Shown: positions 25,876 through 35,678, counted from the stretch's first letter. The stretch: 64,000 nucleotides of DNA from Sutcliffiella horikoshii (GCF_008180725.1 NZ_VTEV01000002.1:554980-618979), one strand, 5' to 3'. Notes: a model not told the origin generated them from the letters alone. Made by a program: numbers and translations.

Positions 25876-26208
25876 ATGAAAAAGTATTTTATGGCTTTTG
25901 TACTTGGATCTTCTCTCTTAACACTTGCAGCATGTGGCGGCGGTGACGAAGAACAGGAAACTTCCGGCGGTGGCGAATTCGCTATGGTGGAAAATGAAGA
26001 AGCACAGCAACTTTACCAAAGCTGTATCGGCTGTCACGGTAATAACATGGAGGGCGCAAGTGGTCCAAACCTTCAAAAAGTAGGAAGCAAATACAGTCAA
26101 GAAGAAATTGAAAGCATCATCAATAACGGTCAAGGAAACATGCCAGCAGGTCTTGTACCTGAAGAGGATGCAACTGTTTTAGCGGAATGGTTGGCACAGC
26201 ACAAATAA
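25876..26208 (+). CDS. cccB: Cytochrome c-551, membrane lipoprotein
   Basis: 110 residues. A lipoprotein signal ends at the lipobox LTLAAC (lipidated cysteine 19 or so), followed by a short glycine-rich linker and one haem c domain with CIGCH as the covalent haem site and a methionine (GNMPAG) as probable second axial ligand. A small electron carrier on the outer face of the membrane, linked in Bacillus to cytochrome oxidase. ATG 25876 follows GGGGGA at a suitable distance. Confidence 0.95.
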   Translation: MKKYFMAFVLGSSLLTLAACGGGDEEQETSGGGEFAMVENEEAQQLYQSCIGCHGNNMEGASGPNLQKVGSKYSQEEIESIINNGQGNMPAGLVPEEDATVLAEWLAQHK

Positions 26209-26217
26209 GAATGAACC

Positions 26218-26250
26218 GAACTCTCCTAAAAAATGGAGGGTTCTTTTTTA
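26218..26250 (+). terminator. Terminator of cccB
   Basis: GAACTCTCC and GGAGGGTTC pair, followed by T6. Confidence 0.88.
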
Positions 26251-26381
26251 TGTTCTTTTTTACCTATTTTTATACGTGAAAAAATAGTCTTAATAGAGCA
26301 TTTTTGTTGGGCATTTGTGGAATTTTGTAAGTGCTTTATAACTGAATTGTCGGAATTGTTCGTTTAATTCACTAAAGTATA

Positions 26382-26410
26382 TTGAAAATTTAAATTCTTG
26401 AAAATATAAT
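26382..26410 (+). promoter_or_regulatory. Sigma-A promoter of the secreted protease gene
   Basis: TTGAAA (26382-26387), 17 bases, TATAAT (26405-26410). Close to consensus, about 100 bases before the start. The rest of this 304-bp gap is AT-rich with no gene. Confidence 0.7.
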
Positions 26411-26512
26411 TTGGTTTGTAAAGATTTTGGACAATCGTAAGTAATTGGGACTTAAGTATTTGTCTAGAAATTTTACACTAGCCGTATATACATCAAAGGG
26501 GAGTGGGATGAT

Positions 26513-28936
26513 TTGAAGCAGAAGTTTATTGCAGCATTTATGCCTTTGCTGGTTTTGGTACTGGTTTTCAGTACTTTTGCCGCAAACGGTGTTTCTGCTA
26601 ACACAGGAAAAGAAAACCCTGAGTTAGCAACATTACAAGGAGATTTTGATTTATCATCCTCGAAGGCAGTTAAGGTTATTGTGGAATTACAAGAAGAGTC
26701 AATTGTTGAAGCTAAGCACAATGGGAAAAAACAGTCTAAACAGAATTTGAAAAGTGCTCGCGATAAAGTGAAAAAAGAAGTAGCAGACCGTACTTCTAAA
26801 AGTAAAGTGGAACGTGAGTATGATTATGTATTCTCTGGATTCTCGCTTGAGATTCCTGCAAACGAGATTCCTAGTCTACTAGCGACTCCGGGTGTTAAAG
26901 CAGTTTATCCGAATGTAGAGTATACAACAACCGAGGTTGTGACAGAAGAAGAATTCAGCCCTGCAATGGTTGATTCTGCACCATTCATCGGTTCAAACGA
27001 AGCATGGGATCTTGGATTCACAGGTGAGGGTGTGACAGTTGCAGTCATTGATACTGGAGTAGATTACACTCATCCAGATTTAGCACCTAATTTTAATGAG
27101 TATCTTGGTTGGGATTTTGTAGATAATGATGCAGACCCACAAGAAACACCAAAAGGTGACCCACGTGGAGCGGAAACAACCCATGGTACTCACGTTGCAG
27201 GTACAGTTGCGGCAAATGGACAAATTAAAGGTGTGGCACCTGAGGCTACATTACTTGCATACCGCGTACTTGGACCTGGTGGAAGTGGATCTACAGAAAA
27301 TGTAGTGGCAGCGATTGAACGTGCTGTTCTTGATGGAGCAGATGTGATGAACCTTTCCTTGGGTAATTCATTAAATGCGCCAGACTGGGCAACTTCCATT
27401 GCGCTAGATCAAGCTATGGCTGAAGGAGTTGTAGCAGTAACATCCAACGGCAACGCTGGTCCAAACAACTGGACGGTAGGTTCTCCGGGTACTTCCCGTG
27501 AAGCAATTTCTGTAGGAGCTACTCAGCTTCCTTACAACGTCTTTACAGCAGTTACTACATCTTCTGACGGGGTATCCTATGCTTCCTCTGCAGTACAAGG
27601 TTTCCCAACTGAGGAAGAACTACTTGCATTAAATGGTCAAGCTTTTGACTTAGTAGATGTAGGGTTTGGGGCACCTGCAGATTTTGCAGGAAAAGATTTA
27701 ACAGGGAAAGTTGCTCTAATTAGTCGCGGAGCTGGTATCGCTTTTGTTGATAAAGCGACGGAAGCTAAGAAAGTAGGAGCTGTTGGAGCAGTCCTTTATA
27801 ATAATGTGGAAGGGGTTATGCCTTTAATCCCTGGAATGGCTGTACCTACTATCATGCTGAATAAGGCTGATGGTGAAGCTTTAAAAGCAAAAGCTGCTGA
27901 TGTAACAGTAAGTTTTAACATTGCCTTTGCTGAAAGAGTAGGGGAAACGATGGCAGGATTCTCATCCCGTGGGCCGGTTGTGGACACTTGGATGATTAAG
28001 CCTGATGTTTCTGCACCTGGAGTTAACATTGTAAGTACAGTACCTACTTTCAATCCTGATGCGCCACACGGTTACGGAGCTAAGCAAGGTACAAGTATGG
28101 CATCTCCTCACGTAGCAGGTGCTGTTGCGATAATCCTGCAAGCGAACCCTGAGTGGGGTGTGTACGAAGTGAAATCTGCACTTATGAACACAGCGGAAAA
28201 ATTAATTGACCCAGCAACTGATAAAGAATATGCACACAACTCTCAAGGTGCGGGAAGCATTCGAGTAGTGGATGCGCTACAGGCTGAAACACTGGTGAAC
28301 CCTGGAAGTTATTCATTCGGCGTGTTTGACAAGAAAAAAGGCAAGCAAGTAGAAAAACAAAAATTCGAGATTCAAAACCTTTCTAACAAAGCAAAAAAAT
28401 ATAACATGGAATTCTTATTCAAAAATGAAGTAGGCAAACACGTGAAGGTAAAAACAAGCAAGAACCTTCGTGTAAACCCTGGCAAGACCCAAAAAGTAAA
28501 TGTGAATGTCCAAGTTGATGCTTCCAAACTTGAGCCTGGATACTATGAAGGACATCTAGTGGTATCAGAAGGCGACACGGTAATCCAAGTTCCTACCATT
28601 CTATTTGTAGGAGAGCCAGATTATCCTCGTGTCACTCATTTTGGCTTCACACCAATGGGTGAAAACAACTTTGAATTCTACTCCTACCTTCCAGGTGGAG
28701 CGGAAGAATTGCAAGTATGGGTGTACACTGCTACATCTACTGGTGGACTAGGGACTTATGTTGGAGATGCACTTTACGAAGCTGATCTTGGCAAAGGCTA
28801 CAACTACCATGACTGGGATGGCACCCTGGTTGACGGCACAGAACTAGATGCAGGCAACTACCGCATCGCAGTCTACGCCAAAAAAGGCAACCTCGACAGA
28901 GCAATCCTAGCAACAGACGTCTTAACCATTCAATAA
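26513..28936 (+). CDS. vpr: Secreted subtilisin-like serine protease (Vpr type)
   Basis: 807 residues. Signal peptide, then an inhibitor I9 propeptide (about 45-135). The S8 catalytic domain shows the triad in VAVIDTGVDYTHPDL (Asp), THGTHVAGTVAANG (His) and GTSMASPHVAGA (Ser), with a protease-associated domain inserted before the serine (IPGMAVPTIMLNKADGEALK). The tail ends in a FlgD-type Ig-like fold (YHDWDGTLVDGTELDAGNYR). The start is TTG 26513 after GGGGAG; the ATG at 26508 leads to an immediate stop. Same class as B. subtilis Vpr but not in its usual locus. The last 130 bases turn C/A-rich. Confidence 0.92.
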   Translation: MKQKFIAAFMPLLVLVLVFSTFAANGVSANTGKENPELATLQGDFDLSSSKAVKVIVELQEESIVEAKHNGKKQSKQNLKSARDKVKKEVADRTSKSKVEREYDYVFSGFSLEIPANEIPSLLATPGVKAVYPNVEYTTTEVVTEEEFSPAMVDSAPFIGSNEAWDLGFTGEGVTVAVIDTGVDYTHPDLAPNFNEYLGWDFVDNDADPQETPKGDPRGAETTHGTHVAGTVAANGQIKGVAPEATLLAYRVLGPGGSGSTENVVAAIERAVLDGADVMNLSLGNSLNAPDWATSIALDQAMAEGVVAVTSNGNAGPNNWTVGSPGTSREAISVGATQLPYNVFTAVTTSSDGVSYASSAVQGFPTEEELLALNGQAFDLVDVGFGAPADFAGKDLTGKVALISRGAGIAFVDKATEAKKVGAVGAVLYNNVEGVMPLIPGMAVPTIMLNKADGEALKAKAADVTVSFNIAFAERVGETMAGFSSRGPVVDTWMIKPDVSAPGVNIVSTVPTFNPDAPHGYGAKQGTSMASPHVAGAVAIILQANPEWGVYEVKSALMNTAEKLIDPATDKEYAHNSQGAGSIRVVDALQAETLVNPGSYSFGVFDKKKGKQVEKQKFEIQNLSNKAKKYNMEFLFKNEVGKHVKVKTSKNLRVNPGKTQKVNVNVQVDASKLEPGYYEGHLVVSEGDTVIQVPTILFVGEPDYPRVTHFGFTPMGENNFEFYSYLPGGAEELQVWVYTATSTGGLGTYVGDALYEADLGKGYNYHDWDGTLVDGTELDAGNYRIAVYAKKGNLDRAILATDVLTIQ

Positions 28937-28978
28937 CTACAGAAATTAGATTAACTTTATAGTATTCTACTAAACTTC

Positions 28979-29019
28979 AAAAACACCTTCGGGGGTCTGC
29001 CCCCCGAAGGTGTTTTTTT
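28979..29019 (+). terminator. Strong terminator of the protease gene
   Basis: AAACACCTTCGGGGG and CCCCCGAAGGTGTTT form a 15-bp stem around TCTGC, followed by T-rich sequence. Confidence 0.95.
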
Positions 29020-29154
29020 CTCTTTCTCCATAAAAAACGACAAATATCGTTCGACATTTTTCTGCTTTCAGGAAATTTATCCCTGTGTTACCAAGGATGA
29101 CTTTGATTTGAAAAGAAACTGTAATAATAAAAACTCTTATTTTGTCGAAATAGA

Positions 29155-29163
29155 TGTTATAAT
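29155..29163 (+). promoter_or_regulatory. Extended -10 promoter before ftsE
   Basis: TGTTATAAT, an extended -10 (TGnTATAAT) with no clear -35. It would give a leader of about 160 nt before ftsE. The surrounding 29020-29328 is AT-rich and holds no gene. Confidence 0.5.
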
Positions 29164-29328
29164 AATAAAGTGAATTTATGCGGAAATTTTAGATAAATAT
29201 ACATATTGCAATTTTTGTGTACTAGGATAATCGACATTTCCGTAATTGCTTAATGAATTATTTCTCTACTAAATTTTTATATAGGGGAATGCAATGTGAT
29301 TCAAATCTTTGACCCAATAGGTGATTAA

Positions 29329-30015
29329 ATGATTGAAATGCAAGACGTCTATAAAAAATACCCAAACGGCGTACAAGCTGTGGATGGTATCAATATAAAA
29401 ATAAAAGCAGGCGAATTTGTCTATGTAGTAGGACCTAGTGGTGCTGGTAAATCCACGTTCATTAAAATGATGTACAGGGAGGAAAAGCCTACAAGTGGAA
29501 GTATTGTCATAGACGGAGTTAACCTTTCAAAGCTGAAGGAAAACAAAGTTCCTATTCTCCGAAGAAATATCGGGGTGGTATTTCAGGATTTCAAACTTTT
29601 ACCTCAGCTGACAGTTTACGAAAATGTAGCCTTTGCCTTAGAAGTAATAGAAGAAAGTCCTAAAAATATAAAAAAACGTGTCATGGAAGTACTCGATCTT
29701 GTTAAGCTGAAACACAAAGCACGTCATCTTCCAAACGAACTTTCAGGTGGAGAGCAGCAACGTATTTCGATTGCGCGCTCGATAGTAAATAAACCGAAAG
29801 TAATGATTGCGGATGAACCGACAGGTAACCTTGACCCTGACACTTCATGGGAAATTATGAGTATCTTTGAAGAAATCAACGAAAAAGGCACAACGATAGT
29901 AATGGCTACGCACAACCGAGAGATTGTAAACACCATCAAGAAACGTGTAATTGCAATTGAAAATGGGAAGATAGTGCGTGACCAAGCAGAGGGGGACTAC
30001 GGTTATGAAGCCTAG
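29329..30015 (+). CDS. ftsE: Cell-division ABC ATPase FtsE
   Basis: 228 residues, full length. Walker A is GPSGAGKST, signature LSGGEQQR, Walker B VMIADEPTG with the following His switch in MATHNRE. With FtsX it turns ATP hydrolysis into activation of a wall hydrolase outside the cell. It overlaps ftsX by 11 bases. Confidence 0.97.
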   Translation: MIEMQDVYKKYPNGVQAVDGINIKIKAGEFVYVVGPSGAGKSTFIKMMYREEKPTSGSIVIDGVNLSKLKENKVPILRRNIGVVFQDFKLLPQLTVYENVAFALEVIEESPKNIKKRVMEVLDLVKLKHKARHLPNELSGGEQQRISIARSIVNKPKVMIADEPTGNLDPDTSWEIMSIFEEINEKGTTIVMATHNREIVNTIKKRVIAIENGKIVRDQAEGDYGYEA

Positions 30016-30898
30016 AACTCTACTGCGTCACTTTAAAGAAAGTTTAAAAAGCTTAGCGCGTAACGGCTGGATGACGTTTGCATCTGTTAGTGCCGTGACG
30101 GTTACCCTCCTTTTAGTTGGAGTATTCCTGGTATTAATGATGAACTTGAATAATGTAGCATCGGAGATTGAAAGTGATGTAGAAATCAGAGTTCATATCG
30201 ACCTAACAGCCACCAAAGAAGATCAGGACGTTCTGATGCAACAGATACAGAACTTACCGGAAGTGGAAACAGTCGATTTTTCATCTAAAGAGGAAGAATT
30301 AAAAGGTCTGGTAGATAGTTTTGGTGAGGACGGTGGAGCATTCGAACTGTTCGAACAAAATAATCCACTATATGATGTATTTATCATCAAGACAGCAACA
30401 CCACAAGAAACTATTTCAGCAGCCAAGAAAATTGACGAGCTGGAGTTTACACATAAAGTAATTTATGGTGCAGAAACGGTGGAAAGATTATTCAAAGTGT
30501 TTGAGATTGCGAGAAACGTGGGACTTGCTCTAATCCTTGGACTAGTATTTACAGCAATGTTCCTAATATCCAACACAATTAAAATCACTATTTTTGCCCG
30601 AAGAAAAGAAATTGAGATCATGAAATTGGTTGGAGCAACAAACGGTTTCATCCGTTGGCCATTTTTCTTAGAAGGATTATGGCTAGGAATTCTCGGGTCA
30701 ATCGTACCAATAGGAATTATCCTGACGTCCTACTATTATTTAATAGATCTTGTTCAACCAAGAATTCAAGGTACATTTATTCAACTGCTTCCGTTTTACC
30801 CATTTGCATTCCAAGTTATTGGAATCCTAGTAGCTATCGGAGCGTTTATCGGTATGTGGGGAAGCATGATGTCCGTTCGAAAATTCCTACGAGTATAA
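30005..30898 (+). CDS. ftsX: Cell-division membrane protein FtsX
   Basis: 297 residues. The N-terminal tail RTLLRHFKESLKSLARNGW is typical. There are four membrane segments (about 25-47, 175-195, 225-247, 270-290) and a large extracellular loop (50-160) that in other species contacts the hydrolase partner. ATG 30005 lies inside the end of ftsE, so the pair is translationally coupled. Confidence 0.96.
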   Translation: MKPRTLLRHFKESLKSLARNGWMTFASVSAVTVTLLLVGVFLVLMMNLNNVASEIESDVEIRVHIDLTATKEDQDVLMQQIQNLPEVETVDFSSKEEELKGLVDSFGEDGGAFELFEQNNPLYDVFIIKTATPQETISAAKKIDELEFTHKVIYGAETVERLFKVFEIARNVGLALILGLVFTAMFLISNTIKITIFARRKEIEIMKLVGATNGFIRWPFFLEGLWLGILGSIVPIGIILTSYYYLIDLVQPRIQGTFIQLLPFYPFAFQVIGILVAIGAFIGMWGSMMSVRKFLRV

Positions 30899-31003
30899 GA
30901 GATTACTATAGTTGTAATACCCGCTTGAAAAATACAGAAAACCTGATGGGAGCATCCAATTTGTTCCTGTCAGGATACATAAGAGTTTAGGGGGAAGTAA
31001 GGG

Positions 31004-32347
31004 ATGAGAAGAAAGATTGGTACAATCGCTATTGCTGCAGTCATTGGCTTTTCCGGATTCTTCGGTTCAGGTCTATCTGAAAAAGCTTTTGCGAATGAGA
31101 TGCAACAAAGGCTGAATGAAGTAAAAGATCAGCAGTCTTCAAATGAATCTACAAGAACTGAAAAACAAAATGAAGTAAATCAGCTTCAGGCGGAGCAGGC
31201 AGAAATTAGAGCCGAAGTGGAACGCCTTGATAAAGCGGTAGCAGAAACGAAAAATAAAATCAGCACTAAAAAAGTAGAGATAGACACTACTCGTAAAGAG
31301 ATTGAAAAACTTAAAGAAGAAATTGAAGTATTAAAAGAACGTATTGCCAAAAGAAATGAGCTTCTAGAAGATCGCGCTCGTTCCTTCCAACAAGGTGGAG
31401 GAGCCGTGAATTACTTAGATGTATTATTAGGTGCACAAAGCTTTGGAGATTTTCTTGACCGCGTTGGTGCGGTAGCAACAATTGTTCAAGCCGATCGTGA
31501 TATTCTACAAGCTCATCAAAAGGATATGGAAGACCTTGAAGCAAAGGAACTGGAAATGCGTGAAAAGCTAGCTTCATTAGAGCAGCAATTAGTGGATCTA
31601 GAAAAAATGGAAGTAGAACTAAAGAACCAAATTGCTGAGAAGGACAAGCTTCTAGCTGAGTTAAAGAAAAAAGAACAAGCAACAATGCATGAAATCCACG
31701 AACTTGAAAACGAAGCAGAAGTTCTAGCTTCACAAGAAAAAGCAATCCGTGCTGAAATTAAAGCAGCGGAAGAGCGTGCGAAACGCGAAGCAGAGGAACG
31801 TGCAAGACAAGAAGCGGAAAGAAAACGTCTAGAAGAGCAACGTAAGAGAGAACACGAAGCAGCGGTTGCAGCAGCTAAGGAGAAGGGAGAACCTGAACCC
31901 GAGCCTGAACATATTTCTTCACCGCCACCACCAGTATCATCTGGATCTTGGACAAGACCGACAACGGGTAGTGTAACTTCTGGATTTGGTACTCGTTGGG
32001 GCTCCCAGCACTACGGAATCGATGTTGGTAAAAACGGAAGAAGCGGAAATGTCCCTGTCGTAGCAGCAGGCAGCGGCACCGTATTCCAAGCTTACTATTC
32101 CAGCTCTTACGGTAATGTAGTTTTCATCACTCACTACATCGATGGTCAAACTTGGACTACTGTATATGCTCACTTAGAAAGTTTGGGAGTAAGTGCGGGA
32201 CAATCCGTATCTAAAGGTCAATTCATTGGTAACATGGGGAACACTGGATTCTCAACAGGTCCTCACTTGCACTTTGAATTGCACAAAGGATCTTGGAATG
32301 GTTCAAAATCCAATGCAGTAAACCCTGCGTCTTACATTAATTTTTAA
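31004..32347 (+). CDS. EnvC-like coiled-coil M23 (LytM) peptidoglycan hydrolase
   Basis: 447 residues. Signal peptide, then about 200 residues of heptad coiled coil (31-270, rich in E/K/R/L), a proline linker (PPPPVSSGS) and a C-terminal M23 domain. All zinc and catalytic residues are there: H and D in HYGIDVG, HL in the AHLES region and HLHFEL. ATG 31004 follows GGGGGAAGTAAGGG, 105 bases after ftsX with no terminator between. The layout (FtsEX then a coiled-coil hydrolase) matches EnvC of proteobacteria and PcsB of streptococci. B. subtilis instead uses CwlO, an NlpC/P60 enzyme encoded elsewhere. FtsEX control of this protein is inferred. Confidence 0.92.
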   Translation: MRRKIGTIAIAAVIGFSGFFGSGLSEKAFANEMQQRLNEVKDQQSSNESTRTEKQNEVNQLQAEQAEIRAEVERLDKAVAETKNKISTKKVEIDTTRKEIEKLKEEIEVLKERIAKRNELLEDRARSFQQGGGAVNYLDVLLGAQSFGDFLDRVGAVATIVQADRDILQAHQKDMEDLEAKELEMREKLASLEQQLVDLEKMEVELKNQIAEKDKLLAELKKKEQATMHEIHELENEAEVLASQEKAIRAEIKAAEERAKREAEERARQEAERKRLEEQRKREHEAAVAAAKEKGEPEPEPEHISSPPPPVSSGSWTRPTTGSVTSGFGTRWGSQHYGIDVGKNGRSGNVPVVAAGSGTVFQAYYSSSYGNVVFITHYIDGQTWTTVYAHLESLGVSAGQSVSKGQFIGNMGNTGFSTGPHLHFELHKGSWNGSKSNAVNPASYINF

Positions 32348-32352
32348 CTAAC

Positions 32353-32394
32353 ACAATCTCGCTGTTTAGTATTTGCAGCGAGATTGTTTTTTTT
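32353..32394 (+). terminator. Terminator of the ftsEX-hydrolase operon
   Basis: ACAATCTCGCTG and CAGCGAGATTGT form a perfect 12-bp stem, followed by T8. Confidence 0.95.
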
Positions 32395-32461
32395 CTGCCA
32401 TCCTTTACTTTTCCAGTTTCCTTCACATAATATGTCCACTCAACACATATACTTACACTAT

Positions 32462-32494
32462 AAAAGGCATTACACTTCTTGTGTGATGCCTTTT
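32462..32494. terminator. Second terminator-like hairpin
   Basis: AAAAGGCATTACAC and GTGTGATGCCTTTT pair around TTCTT, with A- and T-runs at both ends, so it could act on either strand. No gene lies between it and the first terminator. The rest of the gap to 32658 holds a possible TGGTACAAT extended -10 for ctpB. Confidence 0.7.
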
Positions 32495-32658
32495 ACATCA
32501 GGAGCGAAGGAATTGGCAAGTGGGACAGGCATTCTAAGAACGTCACCCACACCGTAGCCACTTACATAAGTTTTAATAATTTTCAACCAACGCCGGCTAT
32601 GGTACAATTGCGTCATATCTATCGTACGGTACGGGGTATAGGATGAGGAGGAGCTTTC

Positions 32659-34137
32659 ATGAATCGCAAAATTGTTACAGTATTAATGGTTGTATCAGTT
32701 CTAGTTGGAGCGGCAGGAATGTATGCAGGTTTACAATGGTTCGGGCATGGACCAGCTGCGGCGGTACCTTCCGTGCAAAATCCTCTCACTGATAACACAG
32801 AAGAAGCTGCACCAAAGGAATCGCCGAAAAAAACGGCAGCGCAGATGGAAAAGATTCAACAGGCATACGAAATTATTTCTTCGCGCTATGTGGAGGAAAC
32901 AGATGCTGAAAAACTGATAGAAGGTGCAATACAAGGAATGGTCGATACACTGGAGGATCCATACTCCGTGTATATGGATAAAGATACGGCAGAGCAATTT
33001 ACACAGTCGCTTGAGTCTTCTTTTGAAGGAATTGGAGCAGAAGTAGGCATGCAAAACGGAAAGGTGACCATTGTTTCTCCATTCCGCGGTTCACCGGCTG
33101 AAAAGGCTGGATTGCAACCGAATGACCAAATCCTCAAAGTAGATGACCAAGACATAGAAGGATTGGATTTATATGAAGCAGTACTTAAAATCCGCGGTGA
33201 AAAAGGGACCGTTGTTACACTTGAAATTCAACGTCCTGGCGTGCAAGAACCGTTCAATGTAGATGTAACACGTGATACGATTCCGATTGAAACGGTGTAT
33301 TCTGAAACTATTGAACAAGATGGTAAAAAAGTGGGATACATTCAGATAACTTCCTTCTCACAAGATACAGGCAAGGACTTTCAAGAGCAATTAGCAGCAC
33401 TGGAAGAGCAAAACATTGATGGCTTAGTAGTGGATGTACGTGGGAACCCTGGTGGTCTTTTAGATCAAGTACAGATTATTGCAGCTGAGCTTGTAACGAA
33501 GGAAAAACCATATGTACAAATTGAACAGCGTAATGGAGAAAAGCAACGTTTCTTCTCTTCCTTAACAGAGAAAAAGCCTTATGAAATCGTGACGTTAATT
33601 GATAAAGGAAGTGCATCTGCATCAGAAATTCTTGCGGGAGCATTAAAAGAAGCAGGTAACTATGAAATAGTTGGAGATGCTTCATTTGGTAAAGGTACCG
33701 TTCAGCAAGCCTTAGAGCTTGGCGATGGCAGTAACCTCAAGCTGACACTTTATAAGTGGTTGACGCCTGACGGAAACTGGATTCATAACGATGGCGTTAA
33801 GCCGACAGTACCTGTCAAACAGCCTGACTACTTCTACGCCAACCCAATTAGCATGGAAGAAGATGAAGAGCTGGCGCTTGATACAAATAGTGAAAAAGTA
33901 AAGAATATTCAAGTGATGCTCAAAGGACTTGGCTTTGATCCGGGACGTGAAGATGGTTACTTTAGCAAGGAAACGGAAGATGCCGTGAAATCTTTCCAAG
34001 CTGAAAATGACTTATCCACATCAGGAAAAGTTGACAGCCAAACAGCAGAACAGCTGCAAGCACAACTTCTTGAAGCAGTACGTGCAAAAGAGAATGACGT
34101 ACAACTGAAAGAGGCCATCAAAACATTATTTAAATAA
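32659..34137 (+). CDS. ctpB: Carboxy-terminal processing protease CtpB
   Basis: 492 residues, S41 family. N-terminal membrane anchor (residues 5-25), PDZ domain (about 110-195), S41 protease core with catalytic serine in GSASASEILAGALKEAG and lysine in FGKGTVQ, and a C-terminal peptidoglycan-binding domain (VKNIQVMLKGLGFDPGREDG, about 415-480). CtpB of B. subtilis cleaves SpoIVFA to trigger sigma-K processing during sporulation. Its position after ftsEX and before minJ fits. ATG 32659 follows AGGAGGAG. Confidence 0.95.
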   Translation: MNRKIVTVLMVVSVLVGAAGMYAGLQWFGHGPAAAVPSVQNPLTDNTEEAAPKESPKKTAAQMEKIQQAYEIISSRYVEETDAEKLIEGAIQGMVDTLEDPYSVYMDKDTAEQFTQSLESSFEGIGAEVGMQNGKVTIVSPFRGSPAEKAGLQPNDQILKVDDQDIEGLDLYEAVLKIRGEKGTVVTLEIQRPGVQEPFNVDVTRDTIPIETVYSETIEQDGKKVGYIQITSFSQDTGKDFQEQLAALEEQNIDGLVVDVRGNPGGLLDQVQIIAAELVTKEKPYVQIEQRNGEKQRFFSSLTEKKPYEIVTLIDKGSASASEILAGALKEAGNYEIVGDASFGKGTVQQALELGDGSNLKLTLYKWLTPDGNWIHNDGVKPTVPVKQPDYFYANPISMEEDEELALDTNSEKVKNIQVMLKGLGFDPGREDGYFSKETEDAVKSFQAENDLSTSGKVDSQTAEQLQAQLLEAVRAKENDVQLKEAIKTLFK

Positions 34138-34144
34138 ATTAGCA

Positions 34145-34180
34145 CAGTCAGCTTCCCCTATGGTGGGAGCTGACTTTTTT
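34145..34180 (+). terminator. Terminator of ctpB
   Basis: CAGTCAGCTTCCC pairs with GGGAGCTGACT, followed by T6. Confidence 0.9.
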
Positions 34181-34227
34181 GTGGTAAAATAAAAGAAAAG
34201 TTTGTATGTTTAGGCGGTGAACGGGTG

Positions 34228-35424
34228 ATGGAAACGTGGTTTTGGGAATTGCTGATAGGAGTGGGACGCCTTTTCATCCACCCTGTCCTTTATGTGACCT
34301 TAGCTGTTGCAGTAGTATTGGGATATTTTCGCGTTAAAAGAGAGCGTCATGACTTTCATATACGAGTGGAATACGGCCTGACGGAGTTTCAAAAGGCTGC
34401 AAAGAGTCTTTTAGTGGGACTTGCTTTATCTGTGTTTACACTAGGTTTGGGTGTTATCATTCCTTTTGGAACGCTAGTGCTTCTCAGTATCTTTAGCATC
34501 ATTTTTACCCTTTTCATTAAACCGAGATGGCTTTCAACTGCTTATATATTCGGTTTTACTATTTTGGCAGTGGTACTTCTTCCGAAATTGGATACCGGTG
34601 TCACCATCTTTGAACGCTTGTTCGAATCTGTAGAAGCAACGCATTTACCGACACTTGCCATACTGATGGGGATTCTCATGGTGGCTGAAGGACTGTTCGT
34701 TCAGAAGCAGGCACCTCTGCAAACTTCTCCTCAGCTTCAAAAAAGTAAGCGTGGGTTGCCGGTTGGCACACATGTTGTACAGAAAGTATGGATTCTTCCA
34801 TTATTCTTATTTGTGCCTGTTGGTTCTGGAGGAATCGAAACTAGCTTTGAGTGGTGGCCGGTCCTGCAAATGGGCGAACATACCCTTTCTTTATGGCTTG
34901 TTCCGTTTGGCATGGGTTATTATCAACGACTTAAAGCAAGCTTACCTCTTGATGCTATTCCGATCGTTGGAAGACAATTAGTTCTGCTTGCCGCTGTGGT
35001 ATTGTTGACTGGAGTTGGCAGCCTTTGGTGGGAAAATGCCTCCATCCTGGCAGCAGTCCTTGCTGTAGTAGGAAGGGAATGGCTGTATTACAAGGCTAAA
35101 ACCGAGGATGAAAAACATCAACCAATTTTTGTTCAACGTGACAAAGGTCTTGTCATCCTTGGAGTGATCCCAGATAGTCCTGCGGAAAAAATGAACCTTC
35201 AAATTGGAGAAATCATTACTAAAGTGAACAATATACCGGTAAATACCGTCTCAAACTTCTATGAAGCACTACAGCAAAACAGGGCTTATTGCAAACTCCA
35301 AGTTGTGGATGCAAACGGTGAAACGCGTTTTGCCCAAACTGCTTTATACGAAGGTGATCACCATGAATTGGGGCTGCTGTTCGTTCAAGTAGGGAAGAAG
35401 TGGAAGCAGACGGAAGCGGTGTAA
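34228..35424 (+). CDS. minJ: Cell-division topological determinant MinJ
   Basis: 398 residues, the length of B. subtilis MinJ (397). About seven or eight membrane segments fill residues 1-290; the C-terminal part is a PDZ domain (GLVILGVIPDSPAEKMNLQI, about 310-385). MinJ bridges DivIVA and MinD and so places the Min system at the pole. ATG 34228 is chosen; GTG 34225 is one codon earlier and equally close to AGGCGG. Same order ctpB-minJ as in B. subtilis. Confidence 0.93.
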   Translation: METWFWELLIGVGRLFIHPVLYVTLAVAVVLGYFRVKRERHDFHIRVEYGLTEFQKAAKSLLVGLALSVFTLGLGVIIPFGTLVLLSIFSIIFTLFIKPRWLSTAYIFGFTILAVVLLPKLDTGVTIFERLFESVEATHLPTLAILMGILMVAEGLFVQKQAPLQTSPQLQKSKRGLPVGTHVVQKVWILPLFLFVPVGSGGIETSFEWWPVLQMGEHTLSLWLVPFGMGYYQRLKASLPLDAIPIVGRQLVLLAAVVLLTGVGSLWWENASILAAVLAVVGREWLYYKAKTEDEKHQPIFVQRDKGLVILGVIPDSPAEKMNLQIGEIITKVNNIPVNTVSNFYEALQQNRAYCKLQVVDANGETRFAQTALYEGDHHELGLLFVQVGKKWKQTEAV

Positions 35425-35444
35425 TCTTTACCTGAACACACTTT

Positions 35445-35478
35445 AGAGAAACGAATCATTCGTTTCTCTAATTTTTTT
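35445..35478 (+). terminator. Terminator of minJ
   Basis: AGAGAAACGAA and TTCGTTTCTCT form a perfect stem around TCA, followed by a T-run. It marks the right edge of the conserved block. Confidence 0.92.
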
Positions 35479-35545
35479 ATATTAAAATAAAGAACTTTTA
35501 CAAAGAATACTTCACTTAGTGGGGGTAAATACCATCAAAGAGTTG

Positions 35546-35575
35546 TTGACCTTTTAAAAAGCGATATGCTAGAAT
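35546..35575 (+). promoter_or_regulatory. Promoter of the Dlt-like operon
   Basis: TTGACC (35546-35551), 18 bases, TAGAAT (35570-35575) with an extended -10 TG two bases before it (TGCTAGAAT). Leader of about 95 nt before the carrier-protein gene. Confidence 0.7.
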
Positions 35576-35678
35576 TTTATATGCAATTGATTATTATTAT
35601 CAATAAGTGTGAGGTTTTTATTGTCTCCTGAAAAATAATGTTTTTAAACATATGTGAATGATGGAAAGGGTGTAATGA

